This document shows positions 1 through 9,381 of a stretch of 64,000 nt of DNA, in pieces. Source of the stretch: Acidobacteria bacterium AB60 (lineage in GTDB: Bacteria; Acidobacteriota; Terriglobia; Terriglobales; Acidobacteriaceae); the NCBI GenBank assembly GCA_008682415.1, contig VANK01000007.1:124001-188000 (forward strand), read 5' to 3'. The notes under the pieces were generated by a model. It was given only the letters and a program-made list of their open reading frames with translations. It made no database searches and was not told where the DNA came from. Made by a program: the position numbers and the translations under genes. Each line of letters starts with the position of its first letter. The stretch's first letter is position 1.

Positions 1-749
1 GCGAAGTTGCGTTCGCCCACGCTCTGGGTGCGCAGCCCGTCGGCGATGGTGCGGCTGGTCAGCTCCGCCGGCCAGGTCACGAGCGTGCCGGTGCGAAAGC
101 TCTCCGCAGCATCCCCGGCCAGCTCCGGCTCGATGCCGAAGACCTTGGCCTCGGGCCTGAGCAGTTTCACCGCCGCGGCGGTGCCGCTCAGCAGGCCGCC
201 GCCCGAAACGGGGGAGAGCACGAGGTCCACGTCAGGCAGCGCTTCGACGACCTCCAGCGCACAGGTGGCCTGGCCGGCGATGATCTTCTCGTCGTCGTAC
301 GGCGGCACCACGACGTAGCCGTGCTGGCGGACCAGCTCCTCGGCCTTGGCGAGCCGCTCGCTCGAGGCAACGCCGACGTCGACGATCTCCGCGCCCAGCG
401 CCAGCGTGGCCGCGCGCTTGATGGCGGGGGCGTTGGACGGCATTACGATGACCGCTTTTGCGCCCACCGCGCGCGCCGCATAGGCGACGCCCTGGGCGTG
501 ATTGCCGCTGGAGTAGGTGATGACGCCGCGGCCGATCTCCTCGCGCGAAAGCTGCAGGATCTTGTTGGCGGCGCCGCGCAGCTTGAAGCTGCCGATGGGC
601 TGCAGGCTCTCGGCTTTGAGAAAGACCTGGCCGGCCACACCGTCAAACGGCGCGCGGATCAGGGGCGTTTTCACGGTCACGCCGGCGATGCGTTCGGCGG
701 CGGCACGGATGGTGTCGAGAGAAACTAGCTGTTCTGTCGCGGTGGTCAT
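1..749 (-). CDS. Threonine/serine dehydratase (PLP fold type II), 3' end outside window
   Basis: Translating the minus strand from the ATG at 749 gives about 249 uninterrupted codons running off the window edge. The protein has the fold-type II PLP enzyme signatures: SFKLRGA near residues 53-59, whose lysine should form the Schiff base, SSGNHAQGVA near 82-91, and a glycine-rich phosphate-binding SGGGLLSG near 180. These fit catabolic/biosynthetic threonine dehydratase or serine racemase, which deaminate threonine or serine to 2-oxo acids. Any C-terminal ACT regulatory domain would lie outside the window, so ilvA-type and tdcB-type enzymes cannot be told apart. The next gene upstream (806-1318) is on the same strand. 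Confidence 0.88.
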   Translation of the reverse strand, partial: MTTATEQLVSLDTIRAAAERIAGVTVKTPLIRAPFDGVAGQVFLKAESLQPIGSFKLRGAANKILQLSREEIGRGVITYSSGNHAQGVAYAARAVGAKAVIVMPSNAPAIKRAATLALGAEIVDVGVASSERLAKAEELVRQHGYVVVPPYDDEKIIAGQATCALEVVEALPDVDLVLSPVSGGGLLSGTAAAVKLLRPEAKVFGIEPELAGDAAESFRTGTLVTWPAELTSRTIADGLRTQSVGERNF

Positions 750-805
750 GGCCTATTCCATTATCTGTTGATCGGCTCACCCAGAGCGATACCTGAACGT
801 GTCAA

Positions 806-1318
806 TTACGGCAGATACTGCGCCGGAACCGGCTCGTTTGGCTTCTCCGCCTGCCAGACGATCTCGATGATGTGCCACTGCTTGCCGTCAAACACTGCCT
901 GGATGCTGTTGATGCCGCGGTCGGTGGTCTTGCCGGCAGGCGAATCGACGGTGGTAGTGTAGGTGCTCCAGAGGTGCGCCAAATGCGCCCAGGACTCGGT
1001 CTTTACCTTGACCTGGTGCTCTTCCAACGCACTGGAGCCACGCTTCGCGACTAGGTCGATCCAGTCCTGCACGGAGAGAACGCGCGGTGTGGCGGTGCCG
1101 TCGGCGGCAATGCGGATGGGGATCAGCCGCGCGTCGGGGGTAAAGAGCGCGCGAAAGCAGGTGCGGTCCTGGTTGCCGGGACCGCTGACCGCGGCGTCGA
1201 TGGCTTTGATCAGGTCGTCTACGGTCGGGGTCGCGGGGCAGGCAGGCGCGGACTGCGCGACCATTGGCGATGCAAACATCGCTGCGGCGAGAACCAGGGC
1301 GGCGGTCATTCGAGGCAT
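806..1318 (-). CDS. Secreted NTF2/SnoaL-like protein
   Basis: 170 residues. The N-terminus (residues 1-23, hydrophobic LVLAAAMFA core followed by QSA) looks like a Sec signal peptide. The rest has the pattern of the NTF2-like/SnoaL-like superfamily seen in short exported acidobacterial proteins: an early helix (VDDLIKAID), an FTPDARLIPI strand, and a C-terminal HIIEIVWQAE strand. No catalytic residues can be assigned. It lies 56 bp upstream of the dehydratase start on the same strand; nothing in the sequence links the two functionally. Superfamily assignment is by pattern only. Confidence 0.72.
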   Translation of the reverse strand: MPRMTAALVLAAAMFASPMVAQSAPACPATPTVDDLIKAIDAAVSGPGNQDRTCFRALFTPDARLIPIRIAADGTATPRVLSVQDWIDLVAKRGSSALEEHQVKVKTESWAHLAHLWSTYTTTVDSPAGKTTDRGINSIQAVFDGKQWHIIEIVWQAEKPNEPVPAQYLP

Positions 1319-1421
1319 GCAGGGATTCTAGCGGAGCAAATCAGGCCGGGGGCAGCTCTACGCGTCAGGGCTGATCGCGCCAATGGATGAACAACCCGTA
1401 TCTCCGATGCAGCTTTTGAGT

Positions 1422-3077
1422 TTAGATCTCCAGAATCACCGGCATGATCAGCGGTCGCCGGCCGGTGCTCTTCTGGATCAGGCGCTTCAACTCGACCCGC
1501 ACCTTCTCCTTCACCATGCCGTAGTCGGTCTTCTGCTCCTCGTTCAGGCCGTCCAGCGTCTTCAGCACCGCCTCGCGCGCCTGCTCGGTGATATCGGCGC
1601 CGCCAAAGCCGCGCATCACCACCTCCGGCGCCCGCTCCACCGTGCCCGTCCGCTTGTTGATGGCCAGCACCGCCAGCACGATTCCGTCCTCGCTCAGGAT
1701 GCGGCGATCGCGGATCACCAGGTCCTCCACCACATCGATCGAGGAGCCGGAGTCGATCAGCACCCGTCCGGCCGTGATCTTTTCGGTCTTGCGCGCGTCG
1801 TCTTTGTCGAGCTCCAGCACGTCGCCGTCTTCAATGACGATGGCGTGCTCCACCGCGCCGGTCTCCATGGCCACCTGCGCGTGACGCCGCAGGTAGCGGT
1901 AGTCGCCGTGCACCGGGATGAAGAACTTGGGCCGCACCAGGTTGATGAGCAGACGCATCTCCTCCTGGCTGCCGTGCCCGCTCACGTGAATCAGCCCGTG
2001 CGAGCCGTCGTCGTAGATGACGTTGGCGTCGCGCCGGTAGAGGTGGTCGATCACCCGGAAGATCCCCTTTTCATTGCCGGGGATAATGCGCGAGCTCAGC
2101 ACCACCGTGTCGCCCTTCTCGATGCGCGCGTGCTTGTGGTTGTCCACCGCGGCGCGGCTCAGCGCGCTCATGGGTTCGCCCTGCGTGCCGCTGATCAGCA
2201 CCAGGAGCTGGTCCACGGGGAAGTCCTTCATTTGGCCCGGATTGATCACCAGCCCGGTGGGCACGTCGAGATAGCCAAGGTCCTGCGCGATCTCCGTGCT
2301 CTCCACCATGGAGCGGCCGATGATGCACACCTTGCGCCGATGCTCGCGCGCCAGCTCCATCGCGATACGGATGCGGTAGATCGAGGAGGAGAAGCAACTG
2401 AAGAAGAGCTTCTTGCGCGCGCGAGAGAAGATTTCGTCGAGGCGCGGGCGCACCGAGCGCTCGCTGGGCGTGTAGCCCGGTCGCTCCACGTTGGTGGAGT
2501 CCTGCAGAAGCGCCAGCACCCCGCGCTTCCCGTACTCGGCGAAGGTGTGCAGATCGAACGCATGATCGTCGAGCGGCGCCAGATCGATCTTGAAATCGCC
2601 GGTGTGGATCACCACGCCCACCGGAGTGTCGATGGCCAGGGCCACGCAGTCCACCAGGGAGTGGGTCACACGGATCGGCTCGATGGTAAACGGCCCGATG
2701 GTGAACTTCTCTTTGGGCGCGATCTCGATCAGTTCGGTCTCATCCAGCAGGTGATGCTCTTCGAGCTTGCCCTCGACGTAGGCCAGGGTAAACTCGGTGC
2801 CGTAGACCGGCACCTTGATCTCACTGAGCATCCACGGCAGGCCGCCGATGTGGTCTTCGTGGCCGTGGGTAAGGATGATTCCGCGCACGTGCTGGCGGTT
2901 CTCAATCAGGTAGCTGATGTCGGGGACAACGATGTCCACGCCCAGCAGTTCGCTTTCGGGGAACATGAGGCCTGCGTCGATGACGATAATGTCGTCTTCC
3001 CAGCGCAGCGCCATGCAGTTCATTCCGAACTCGCCAAGGCCGCCCAAAGGTATGATTTTCAGCTTCTTAGTCTGCAT
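1422..3077 (-). CDS. rnj: Ribonuclease J
   Basis: 551 residues, the usual RNase J length. The metallo-beta-lactamase/beta-CASP architecture is clear: GGLGEFGMN at residues 12-20, the zinc-binding HGHEDH at 71-76, GDF around 160, the beta-CASP region in the middle, and a conserved HVSGHGSQEE motif followed by FIPVHGDYR. RNase J combines 5'-3' exonuclease and endonuclease activity and is central to mRNA decay and rRNA maturation in bacteria that use it. The extreme C-terminus is short and ends at LIMPVILEI. The start ATG is followed by basic residues and begins directly with the conserved first strand. Monocistronic as far as can be seen. Confidence 0.96.
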   Translation of the reverse strand: MQTKKLKIIPLGGLGEFGMNCMALRWEDDIIVIDAGLMFPESELLGVDIVVPDISYLIENRQHVRGIILTHGHEDHIGGLPWMLSEIKVPVYGTEFTLAYVEGKLEEHHLLDETELIEIAPKEKFTIGPFTIEPIRVTHSLVDCVALAIDTPVGVVIHTGDFKIDLAPLDDHAFDLHTFAEYGKRGVLALLQDSTNVERPGYTPSERSVRPRLDEIFSRARKKLFFSCFSSSIYRIRIAMELAREHRRKVCIIGRSMVESTEIAQDLGYLDVPTGLVINPGQMKDFPVDQLLVLISGTQGEPMSALSRAAVDNHKHARIEKGDTVVLSSRIIPGNEKGIFRVIDHLYRRDANVIYDDGSHGLIHVSGHGSQEEMRLLINLVRPKFFIPVHGDYRYLRRHAQVAMETGAVEHAIVIEDGDVLELDKDDARKTEKITAGRVLIDSGSSIDVVEDLVIRDRRILSEDGIVLAVLAINKRTGTVERAPEVVMRGFGGADITEQAREAVLKTLDGLNEEQKTDYGMVKEKVRVELKRLIQKSTGRRPLIMPVILEI

Positions 3078-3177
3078 CTTTGTCTCTTGATGCTAACACC
3101 GCGCAGGGGTAGGGAAGGTTGACGGGAGTGGCCGGTCCGGGTCCGGAGCGGGGTGAATCGCTATAATCGGGCCGGTC

Positions 3178-4128
3178 ATGAGCATAAACCAATTTGTGCG
3201 TTGCTTAGTTCTGGTTGCGTCCGGAATCTTCGGCTCCGGCATGGTGGCAGCGCAGTCGGCTCCCTGCCCGACTGCCGGGGAGAACAACGGTTTCCTGGGC
3301 ATTGAGACGATCCGGCTGTGGCCGGGAGATGCCCCGCAGGCCAAAGGCAAGCAATGTCAGGACATTCCCACCCTCACCGTCTTTGAGCCGGCCTACGGCA
3401 TGAGCAACGGCTCCGCCGTCATCGTGGTGCCGGGCGGCTCGTACAAGAATCTTGCCTCGGTGCACGAGGGCCGGGAACTGGCCGACTGGTTTACCATCCA
3501 CGGCTTCCGGGCCTTCATCCTGCAATACAGGCTGAGCTCGAACGGCTACCTGCTGCCTGTGCCCCTGCTCGATGCGCGGCGCGCCATCCAGCTGGTGCGT
3601 GCCCGCGCCAACGACTATCACATCGACCCCAACCGCATCGGGCTCCTGGGCTTCTCCGCGGGCGGCCACCTGGCGGCTTTGGCATCGGTACAGCCGGCGC
3701 CCGGAACGCCGGATGCAGAAGATCCCACTGAACGCGTTCCCAGCCGCCCCAACTTCCTGATGCTGGCTTATCCCTGGATCGGCGCCATCTCCGCCGACAC
3801 CTCGCACCTGAGCTACTGCAAGGAGTTCAACCTGACGGACCGGTGCGAAGAGCTGCGGAAGGCGTACTCCCCCGACTTGTTCGTGACGAAAGAGACGCCC
3901 CCGACGTTTTGGTTTCATACCACCGACGATCCGGTTGTTCCGGTGGAACAGGGGCTGCGCTTCTACGAGGCGCTCCTCAAGGCGGGCGTGCCGGCTGAGG
4001 CCCATATCTTTGCGCACGGCCCACACGGTGTGGGGCTGGGGCGCGGCGATGCGGCTCTGGAGCCTTGGTCCGTGCTGCTGGAGAGCTGGTTGCGCGCGCA
4101 GGGGTTCATGGGCCCTCTGCACCGTTGA
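3178..4128 (+). CDS. Secreted alpha/beta hydrolase (BD-FAE/esterase-lipase type)
   Basis: 316 residues. An N-terminal signal peptide (residues 1-26, ending MVAAQSA) targets export. The alpha/beta-hydrolase core shows an oxyanion segment VVPGGSYKNL near residue 85, the nucleophile elbow GFSAGGHLAALA near 158-169, a likely acid in TTDDPVVPVEQG, and a terminal histidine in HGPHGVGL. This arrangement matches the acetyl-xylan esterase/feruloyl esterase-like (BD-FAE, DUF-type esterase) families; the substrate is not predictable. It is divergent from the RNase J gene across about 100 bp, which must hold both promoters. Confidence 0.88.
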   Translation: MSINQFVRCLVLVASGIFGSGMVAAQSAPCPTAGENNGFLGIETIRLWPGDAPQAKGKQCQDIPTLTVFEPAYGMSNGSAVIVVPGGSYKNLASVHEGRELADWFTIHGFRAFILQYRLSSNGYLLPVPLLDARRAIQLVRARANDYHIDPNRIGLLGFSAGGHLAALASVQPAPGTPDAEDPTERVPSRPNFLMLAYPWIGAISADTSHLSYCKEFNLTDRCEELRKAYSPDLFVTKETPPTFWFHTTDDPVVPVEQGLRFYEALLKAGVPAEAHIFAHGPHGVGLGRGDAALEPWSVLLESWLRAQGFMGPLHR

Positions 4129-4406
4129 TGCCCCTGTGACCGAAACAGGACAACCCGGCAACCCGCTTTCTCCTTCTTACTGGCAGGGAGGGTCGTAGTA
4201 GCCGCGAGGCGGACGTTGCTCTCGCGGAGACATCGGCCCGTTGGGCAAGAGCTGAACGACAGAGGTTGCGAGCCGGAGAGCCCAACGCCCGCAGAGACCG
4301 TGCGCCTTGTTGCCTGTTCATCAGTCACGAGTGCCGTGACCACAGGAGCCTCTGCTGACATTCTCCGGACGGCGAAGAGCCGGCGCCGGGGACCTGCGGA
4401 GTTTGC

Positions 4407-5510
4407 ATGCGCGTCTTGATGACTACCGATACCCTTGGCGGTGTCTGGACATTTTCCCTGGAGATGGCCGCGGGACTGCTGGAGCGCGGCGATACGGTGT
4501 TGTTGATCAGCTTCGGCCGCCCCCCGTCGGCCGCTCAGCGCGAACAGTGGGAACAACTCGAGCTTCGCTACTCCGGACGGTTCGAATCCCTGGTGACGGA
4601 GATTCCCGTCGAGTGGGCCGAGTCGGAAGGCCCCGTCTACGAGAGGGGTGCGGCACTGCTCGAGCAGGAGGCCATGCGCTTCGCGCCGGACCTCATTCAC
4701 ACCAACCAGTTCTGCTATGGGGCCATCGACGTGCCGATTCCGCGCGTGATCACCGCGCACCAGGACGTGTTTGGCCGCAACCGCAGCTGCGACGAACGGC
4801 GCGTGCTTCGATCACCCTTCCTGACCCGCTACAAGGCGCTGGCGCAGCAGGGGCTCAACTCCGCCGACGCGGTGGTAGCGCCCACTCGCTGGATGCTGGA
4901 TGACCTGGCGCGCTCATTCACGCTGTCGCGCAATACGGCGATCGTGGCCCACGGGCGCCAGCTGCAGGCCCGGTTCCAGAACTTCCGCGAGCTGCGCGCT
5001 ATTACCGCGGGGCGCGTGACCGACGCCGCCAAGGGCCTGGACACGCTGGCGCATGTGACGGCGGAGATGCCGATCGTGGTGGCGGGGGAGACGCGGCCGG
5101 GCGAGGAGGGCAAGGTGCCGGGGTTCGGAACGGCGCGGCTGATCGGGCAACTCGCCGAGGCCGAGATGGTGGACCTGCTGCAGCACAGCTCCGTGTATTT
5201 GTGTCTTTCGCGGTATGAGCCGTTCGGCATGACGGCCCTGGAGGCGGGTCTGTGCGGGTGCGCGGTGGTGGCGCGGAACATCCCCTCGCTGCTGGAGGTG
5301 TGGGGCAGCGCGGCGATGTACTTTGACGATGCCGATGCGCTGTCGACGATCCTGGCGCGGCTGCACAGCAATGCCACGGTGCTGCACGATGCGCGGGAGA
5401 GCGCCTACCGGCGGGCGCAGCGGTTTACGCGGGCGCGGATGGTGGAGCAGTACCTGAGCCTGTACCGGCGCCTGGTGACGCCTGCTGAGAGGACGCAGTA
5501 CGCGGCGTAG
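4407..5510 (+). CDS. Glycosyltransferase family 4-like
   Basis: 367 residues of GT-B type. The N-terminal MTTDTLGGVWTF loop is the glycine-rich acceptor-side motif, a second Rossmann-like half starts near residue 200, and EPFGMTALEAG at 271-281 is the classic E-x7-E sugar-nucleotide-binding signature of GT4 enzymes. Such proteins transfer a hexose from an NDP-sugar, in polysaccharide, glycolipid or trehalose-type synthesis. No partner glycan gene lies nearby, so donor and acceptor are unknown. The start chosen begins directly with the first beta strand (MRVLMTTDT). Confidence 0.88.
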   Translation: MRVLMTTDTLGGVWTFSLEMAAGLLERGDTVLLISFGRPPSAAQREQWEQLELRYSGRFESLVTEIPVEWAESEGPVYERGAALLEQEAMRFAPDLIHTNQFCYGAIDVPIPRVITAHQDVFGRNRSCDERRVLRSPFLTRYKALAQQGLNSADAVVAPTRWMLDDLARSFTLSRNTAIVAHGRQLQARFQNFRELRAITAGRVTDAAKGLDTLAHVTAEMPIVVAGETRPGEEGKVPGFGTARLIGQLAEAEMVDLLQHSSVYLCLSRYEPFGMTALEAGLCGCAVVARNIPSLLEVWGSAAMYFDDADALSTILARLHSNATVLHDARESAYRRAQRFTRARMVEQYLSLYRRLVTPAERTQYAA

Positions 5511-5535
5511 AGGTGCGTCGGGGCGGGGCCGCCAA

Positions 5536-5555
5536 AAAGTGATCCAGATCACTTT
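5536..5555. promoter_or_regulatory. Perfect 20-bp palindrome resembling a CRP/FNR-type site
   Basis: AAAGTGATCCAGATCACTTT is a perfect inverted repeat (9-bp arms, CA centre) just after the glycosyltransferase stop and upstream of the PadR gene. It resembles the CRP consensus (TGTGA-N6-TCACA) but with slightly different arm ends. The low-GC stem with no usable loop and no T-run argues against a terminator. The binding protein is unknown. Confidence 0.5.
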
Positions 5556-5736
5556 CGGAGCAGGTTTCGCTGAATTTTCGTGGTGATTCACGACTGCATT
5601 TGTAGTGCAATTTTAGCAAAATGGACCTAAATCGTTCGCATTGGACGGCCGGAGCGCTCCGGGAGCGTAAGGCGGAGCTTTGAATCTTTTGGCGGGTACG
5701 GGCGGGGGCGATAGCGGCGGATGACCTGTATTCCTC

Positions 5737-5765
5737 TTGCTAACCGAGGGGAGTGGCGGTATGAT
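5737..5765 (+). promoter_or_regulatory. Candidate sigma-70 promoter of the padR-permease operon
   Basis: TTGCTA (5737-5742) and TATGAT (5760-5765) are separated by exactly 17 bp and lie 24 bp upstream of the PadR start. A strong ribosome-binding sequence GGAGGAG follows at about 5779. Near-symmetric CCGAG/CTCGG segments flank the -10 box, so PadR may bind here. Confidence 0.5.
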
Positions 5766-5788
5766 CTCTCGGTAACCTGGAGGAGCGT

Positions 5789-6124
5789 ATGAGCAAGCCT
5801 TCGGACCTTGTGCAGGGAACCCTCGATCTGTTGATTCTCAAGATTCTCGCTCTCCAGCCCCTTCATGGCTGGGCTCTGAGCCAGAGGCTCAAGCAGATTT
5901 CCGGGGAAGTGCTGCAGGTAAGCGATGGCTCGCTCTACCCTGCGTTGCATAAGCTGGAACAGCAGGGCTGGATCCGTGCGGAATGGAAGCCGTCAGAGAA
6001 CAATCGGCGGGCGAAGTTCTACTCGCTCACGCGATTGGGGAAGAGACACCTCGAACAGGAAGCAGCCAACTGGGACCGTATCTCCACGGCGATCTCCGGG
6101 GTGTTGCGGTTGACGGAGGTGTAA
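5789..6124 (+). CDS. PadR-family transcriptional regulator (permease-linked)
   Basis: 111 residues. This is a compact PadR winged helix: VQGTLDLLILKILALQPLHGWALSQRLKQIS opens the domain, followed by the SDGSLYPALHKLEQQGWI wing/recognition region and the RRAKFYSLTRLGKRHL strand pair. Such regulators usually repress their own operon by binding a palindrome at the promoter. The stop codon is 2 bp before the permease start, so the two are almost certainly cotranscribed. In Acidobacteria this PadR/permease pairing is very common, though the ligand is generally unknown. Confidence 0.93.
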   Translation: MSKPSDLVQGTLDLLILKILALQPLHGWALSQRLKQISGEVLQVSDGSLYPALHKLEQQGWIRAEWKPSENNRRAKFYSLTRLGKRHLEQEAANWDRISTAISGVLRLTEV

Positions 6125-6126
6125 GG

Positions 6127-8805
6127 ATGCGGCTTGAGGAATGGGTCTACACGCTTCCCTTGCGGCTGCGCACGTTGTTGCATCGCAAACGCCTGAGTGC
6201 TGAGCTCGAAGAAGAGCTGCGCCGTCATATCGATGATCAGATTGCTGACAATATCTCCCGCGGAATGGGAAGGGACGAAGCTCGCCTGAGCGCGTTGCGG
6301 GCATTCGGCAATCCACTGTTGCTGCGTGAGGAGACCCGCGCCACGTGGAGCTGGAACGGCGTGGAACAGTGGGCGCGCGACCTGCGAATCGGGGTCCGAA
6401 CTTTGAGGCGGAGCCCGGGATTCGCGGTGACGGCCATTCTCATTATGGCCATGGGCATCGGGGCGAACGTAGCCTTATTCACCGTGATCCGCAGCGTCCT
6501 GCTCCAGCCGTTGCCTTATCGCGATCCGGGCCGGCTGGCTTCGCTGTTTGAGCATCAAACGCATCCTGTCGACGCGGGTTACAGCAACTATCTTCCCGTG
6601 GCCGGGGGCAATTTCGGGGAGTGGAAGAAGGCCACGCGAGACGTGGCGCAGATGGCGCTCGTCTCTACCTGGCATCAATACAATCTTTCAGCCGAAGGGG
6701 GGAAGCTCCCGGAGAAAGTCGACGCCGCATGGTGTTCGGGAAACTTCTTCTCGGTGCTGGGGATTGCGCCCACACTGGGGCGGGTCTTCACGGAAGACGA
6801 CGACCGGCGCGGGGCGGCGGCCGCGGTGGTGATATCGGGTGGGTTGTGGAGGCGCCGTTATGACAGCGACCCGGGCATCGTGGGCAAAACGATCTGGCTG
6901 GATGCGAGGCCATTCACGGTGATTGGGGTGCTGCCAGGGTGGTTTGTCTACGAAGGCAAATATGGGGGCGGGACCGATCAGCTTTGGACGACGGCAAGCC
7001 ATGAAGCGCCTCCCGGCTTCATGGCCAGCTTTGAAGAGCGTGGCTTCGTGGCGGTTGCGCGGCTTCTGCCGGGAGTGACGCTGTCACGGCTGGTCAGCCA
7101 GGTGAGCGCGCTGCAGAAGCAAATCAAACGGGACCATCCGGAGCCCTCGGTGAGCGACGGGGCGCAGGGGCGGGCCATGCTCGACGACGCGGTGCAGGAC
7201 TACAAGACACCGCTCTACGTGCTGCTGGCCGCGACCGGTTGCGTGCTGCTGATTGCCTGTTTGAATGTAGCCGGGCTGCTGGTGGCGCGCGCCGCGGCAC
7301 GCAGCAAGGAGATTGCGATTCGGGCAGCGCTGGGGGGCGGACGGCGGCGGCTGCTGCGTGAGAGGGTCACAGAGGGCCTGCTTGTCTCGGCGGCGGGCGG
7401 GGGCCTGGGTTTGCTGCTTGCCTGGGCGGGGTTGCAATGGCTGATGAGCGCACGGCAGGACATGAATCGGGTTGCGAGCATCCACATGGATGGCATTGTG
7501 GCCCTCTTTGCTGTCACTGCCACCGGTTTATGTGCCCTTGTCTCTGGCGCGTTTTCGGTCCTGGGTTCGAATGGCAAACAGATTCTTGCGCCGCTCCAAG
7601 AATCCTCGCGCTCGCACAGCGGCGGCCGTGCGCGAGCCGGCCTTCGCAAAACTCTTCTAGTACTCGAGGTTTCCCTCACCGTGGTGCTACTTGTTGGCGC
7701 GGGGCTGCTGGTGAGAAGCTACCAACGGTTGCGATCAGCTGACATCGGCGTGCCGATCGACAACGTGCTCACCATGCACATCAGTCTGCCTGAAGCGCGA
7801 TACAGAAAGCCCGAAGACAGGGTCGCATTCTTTGAGCAGCTCATTGCGCGGGTCCGCGCGCTTCCAGGAGTCGAGGCCGCCGGTTTGGTGAGCACTGCAC
7901 CGGGTGAAGGTTGGGGCGGCGATCGCATGATGTCTGTGGTCGAGCATCCGTCGCAGCCCAAGGGCGGGGGCTTCGACATTTTGGCACGAGGCGCAGATCC
8001 GGCCTATTTCACCGCCGTCCAAGTTCCGCTGCTCAGCGGACGCAGCTTTACAAGCGACGAACGCTTAGACCGCGCCCATGTTGCAATCCTCAGTCACAGT
8101 GCCGCGCAGGAGATGTTCCCAGGCGAGGACCCCATTGGCAAGCACCTCCATGACGGCAGCGATGGCGGTGTCTTTCAGGTAATCGGCGTGGTGGCAGACA
8201 CGCGATGGTACGTTACCGAGCCCTCGCATCCCACGCTCTACGTGCCTATCTATGGCAATGATTACAGCGTCGCCACCATCGTCGTCCGATCTTCGCACGA
8301 CGTCGAGTCTCTCGCCACGCCGATTGAAAAATTGGTTGGCAAAATGGACCCCGACCTTCCCGTCTCCGATGTTCTGACCATCCGCCAAGCCATCGCCAAA
8401 ACCACAGTGGACAGCCAATTCGACTCGATCGTGGTTCTCGCCTTCGCCGTCATCGCGCTGGTTCTCGCGTCGGCGGGGCTCTATGGCGTCCTCGCCTATG
8501 TTGTCGCGCAGCGCACTGGCGAGATTGGGATTCGCATGGCCCTTGGCGCTCAGCGAGATCAGGTGCTTGGACTGGTGCTGGCCGACGGGTTGCGTCCCGC
8601 ACTCATCGGATTGCTCTCGGGATTGGCCGCGAGCGCCGCGACAACCCGGTTCCTGAAAGCTATGCTGTACGACACGCAGCCGCTCGATCTGCAAGTGTTT
8701 GCCGGGGTTACGGCCCTGTTAATGGCGTCAGCCGCGCTGGCGTGCCTGGTGCCGGCGTGGCGCGCCTCGCGGCTGGATCCCATGCAGGCCTTGCGAACGG
8801 AGTAG
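6127..8805 (+). CDS. ABC transporter permease, MacB/FtsX type with PadR-linked prefix domain
   Basis: 892 residues from the ATG at 6127, preceded by GGAGGTGTAAGG; the reading frame is open further upstream, but that part overlaps padR. Residues 1 to about 75 form the helical prefix domain (EEELRRHIDDQ, LRAFGN) typical of acidobacterial orphan permeases. A transmembrane helix near 95-115 begins a MacB-type periplasmic core domain, then come an FtsX domain (about 370-470) and, after a second periplasmic domain, a C-terminal FtsX domain ending WRASRLDPMQALRTE. No ATPase gene adjoins it. The family is thought to work in peptide/drug export or envelope stress; the substrate is unknown. Confidence 0.93.
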   Translation: MRLEEWVYTLPLRLRTLLHRKRLSAELEEELRRHIDDQIADNISRGMGRDEARLSALRAFGNPLLLREETRATWSWNGVEQWARDLRIGVRTLRRSPGFAVTAILIMAMGIGANVALFTVIRSVLLQPLPYRDPGRLASLFEHQTHPVDAGYSNYLPVAGGNFGEWKKATRDVAQMALVSTWHQYNLSAEGGKLPEKVDAAWCSGNFFSVLGIAPTLGRVFTEDDDRRGAAAAVVISGGLWRRRYDSDPGIVGKTIWLDARPFTVIGVLPGWFVYEGKYGGGTDQLWTTASHEAPPGFMASFEERGFVAVARLLPGVTLSRLVSQVSALQKQIKRDHPEPSVSDGAQGRAMLDDAVQDYKTPLYVLLAATGCVLLIACLNVAGLLVARAAARSKEIAIRAALGGGRRRLLRERVTEGLLVSAAGGGLGLLLAWAGLQWLMSARQDMNRVASIHMDGIVALFAVTATGLCALVSGAFSVLGSNGKQILAPLQESSRSHSGGRARAGLRKTLLVLEVSLTVVLLVGAGLLVRSYQRLRSADIGVPIDNVLTMHISLPEARYRKPEDRVAFFEQLIARVRALPGVEAAGLVSTAPGEGWGGDRMMSVVEHPSQPKGGGFDILARGADPAYFTAVQVPLLSGRSFTSDERLDRAHVAILSHSAAQEMFPGEDPIGKHLHDGSDGGVFQVIGVVADTRWYVTEPSHPTLYVPIYGNDYSVATIVVRSSHDVESLATPIEKLVGKMDPDLPVSDVLTIRQAIAKTTVDSQFDSIVVLAFAVIALVLASAGLYGVLAYVVAQRTGEIGIRMALGAQRDQVLGLVLADGLRPALIGLLSGLAASAATTRFLKAMLYDTQPLDLQVFAGVTALLMASAALACLVPAWRASRLDPMQALRTE

Positions 8806-8863
8806 CAACGACGATTCGGCAAAATTCGGAATCATTGGCTTGCGCGAATGGAGGATGATTCGG

Positions 8864-9376
8864 TCAACCAAGTTGGATCTCGAAGGTTATCTCGGGATAG
8901 TCGCTGCCGTGGAAGGGGTCCTGGCTCTTTGCCACTTCCCGGAAGCCTTGGCCAGAGTAGAGCCGGGCGGCGGCTTCGAGGCCGGGCAGTGTGGTCAGAA
9001 ACAGGCGCTGGTAGGCCCGTTCCCGGCAGAACTGCATTGCGTGAGCCAGCATGGAGCGGCCCAGCCCCCGCCCGCGCAGCGACTCATCCAGAATGAAGAA
9101 GCGAAGGCGCGCTGCACCGTCTCCGCCTTCAGGCTGCGAACCATCGATGGTAAGGGCGCCTCGCGGAGCGCCATTCTCCATTGCTACCCAGACGCGATCC
9201 CGCCTGGGATCGAAGCGGCGAAAGAACTTGCATTGTTCTTCCGCGATCATGGCATCCAGAGTCCAATTGACGCCGTGGCTGGCGGAGATGGTGCGGCCAA
9301 AGAGCGCCGAAATCGTACCGATCAAACCTGGAGGATAGTCCTCCATCGATCGCATCACGAGGATGGTTGTAGTCAC
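8864..9376 (-). CDS. GNAT-family N-acetyltransferase
   Basis: 170 residues from a GTG at 9376, with GGAAATAGG upstream and only 5 bp after the TetR-family stop; the open frame extends further but would overlap the regulator. The acetyl-CoA-binding motif A is visible as RFFILDESLRGRGLGRSML (R-G-x-G-x-G/A type), followed by the LTTLPGLEAAARLYSGQGF motif B region. GNAT enzymes acetylate small molecules or proteins. Translational spacing suggests it is cotranscribed with, and possibly controlled by, the TetR regulator. An ATG a few codons later (MRSMEDYPPG) is an alternative start. Confidence 0.87.
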   Translation of the reverse strand: MTTTILVMRSMEDYPPGLIGTISALFGRTISASHGVNWTLDAMIAEEQCKFFRRFDPRRDRVWVAMENGAPRGALTIDGSQPEGGDGAARLRFFILDESLRGRGLGRSMLAHAMQFCRERAYQRLFLTTLPGLEAAARLYSGQGFREVAKSQDPFHGSDYPEITFEIQLG

Positions 9377-9381
9377 GGCGC

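Noticed and set aside
1383-3122. 579-codon open frame on the plus strand, rich in His, Arg and Asp
   Set aside because: It lies antisense to RNase J, which has complete motifs; the composition is that of a reverse-frame shadow in GC-rich DNA.
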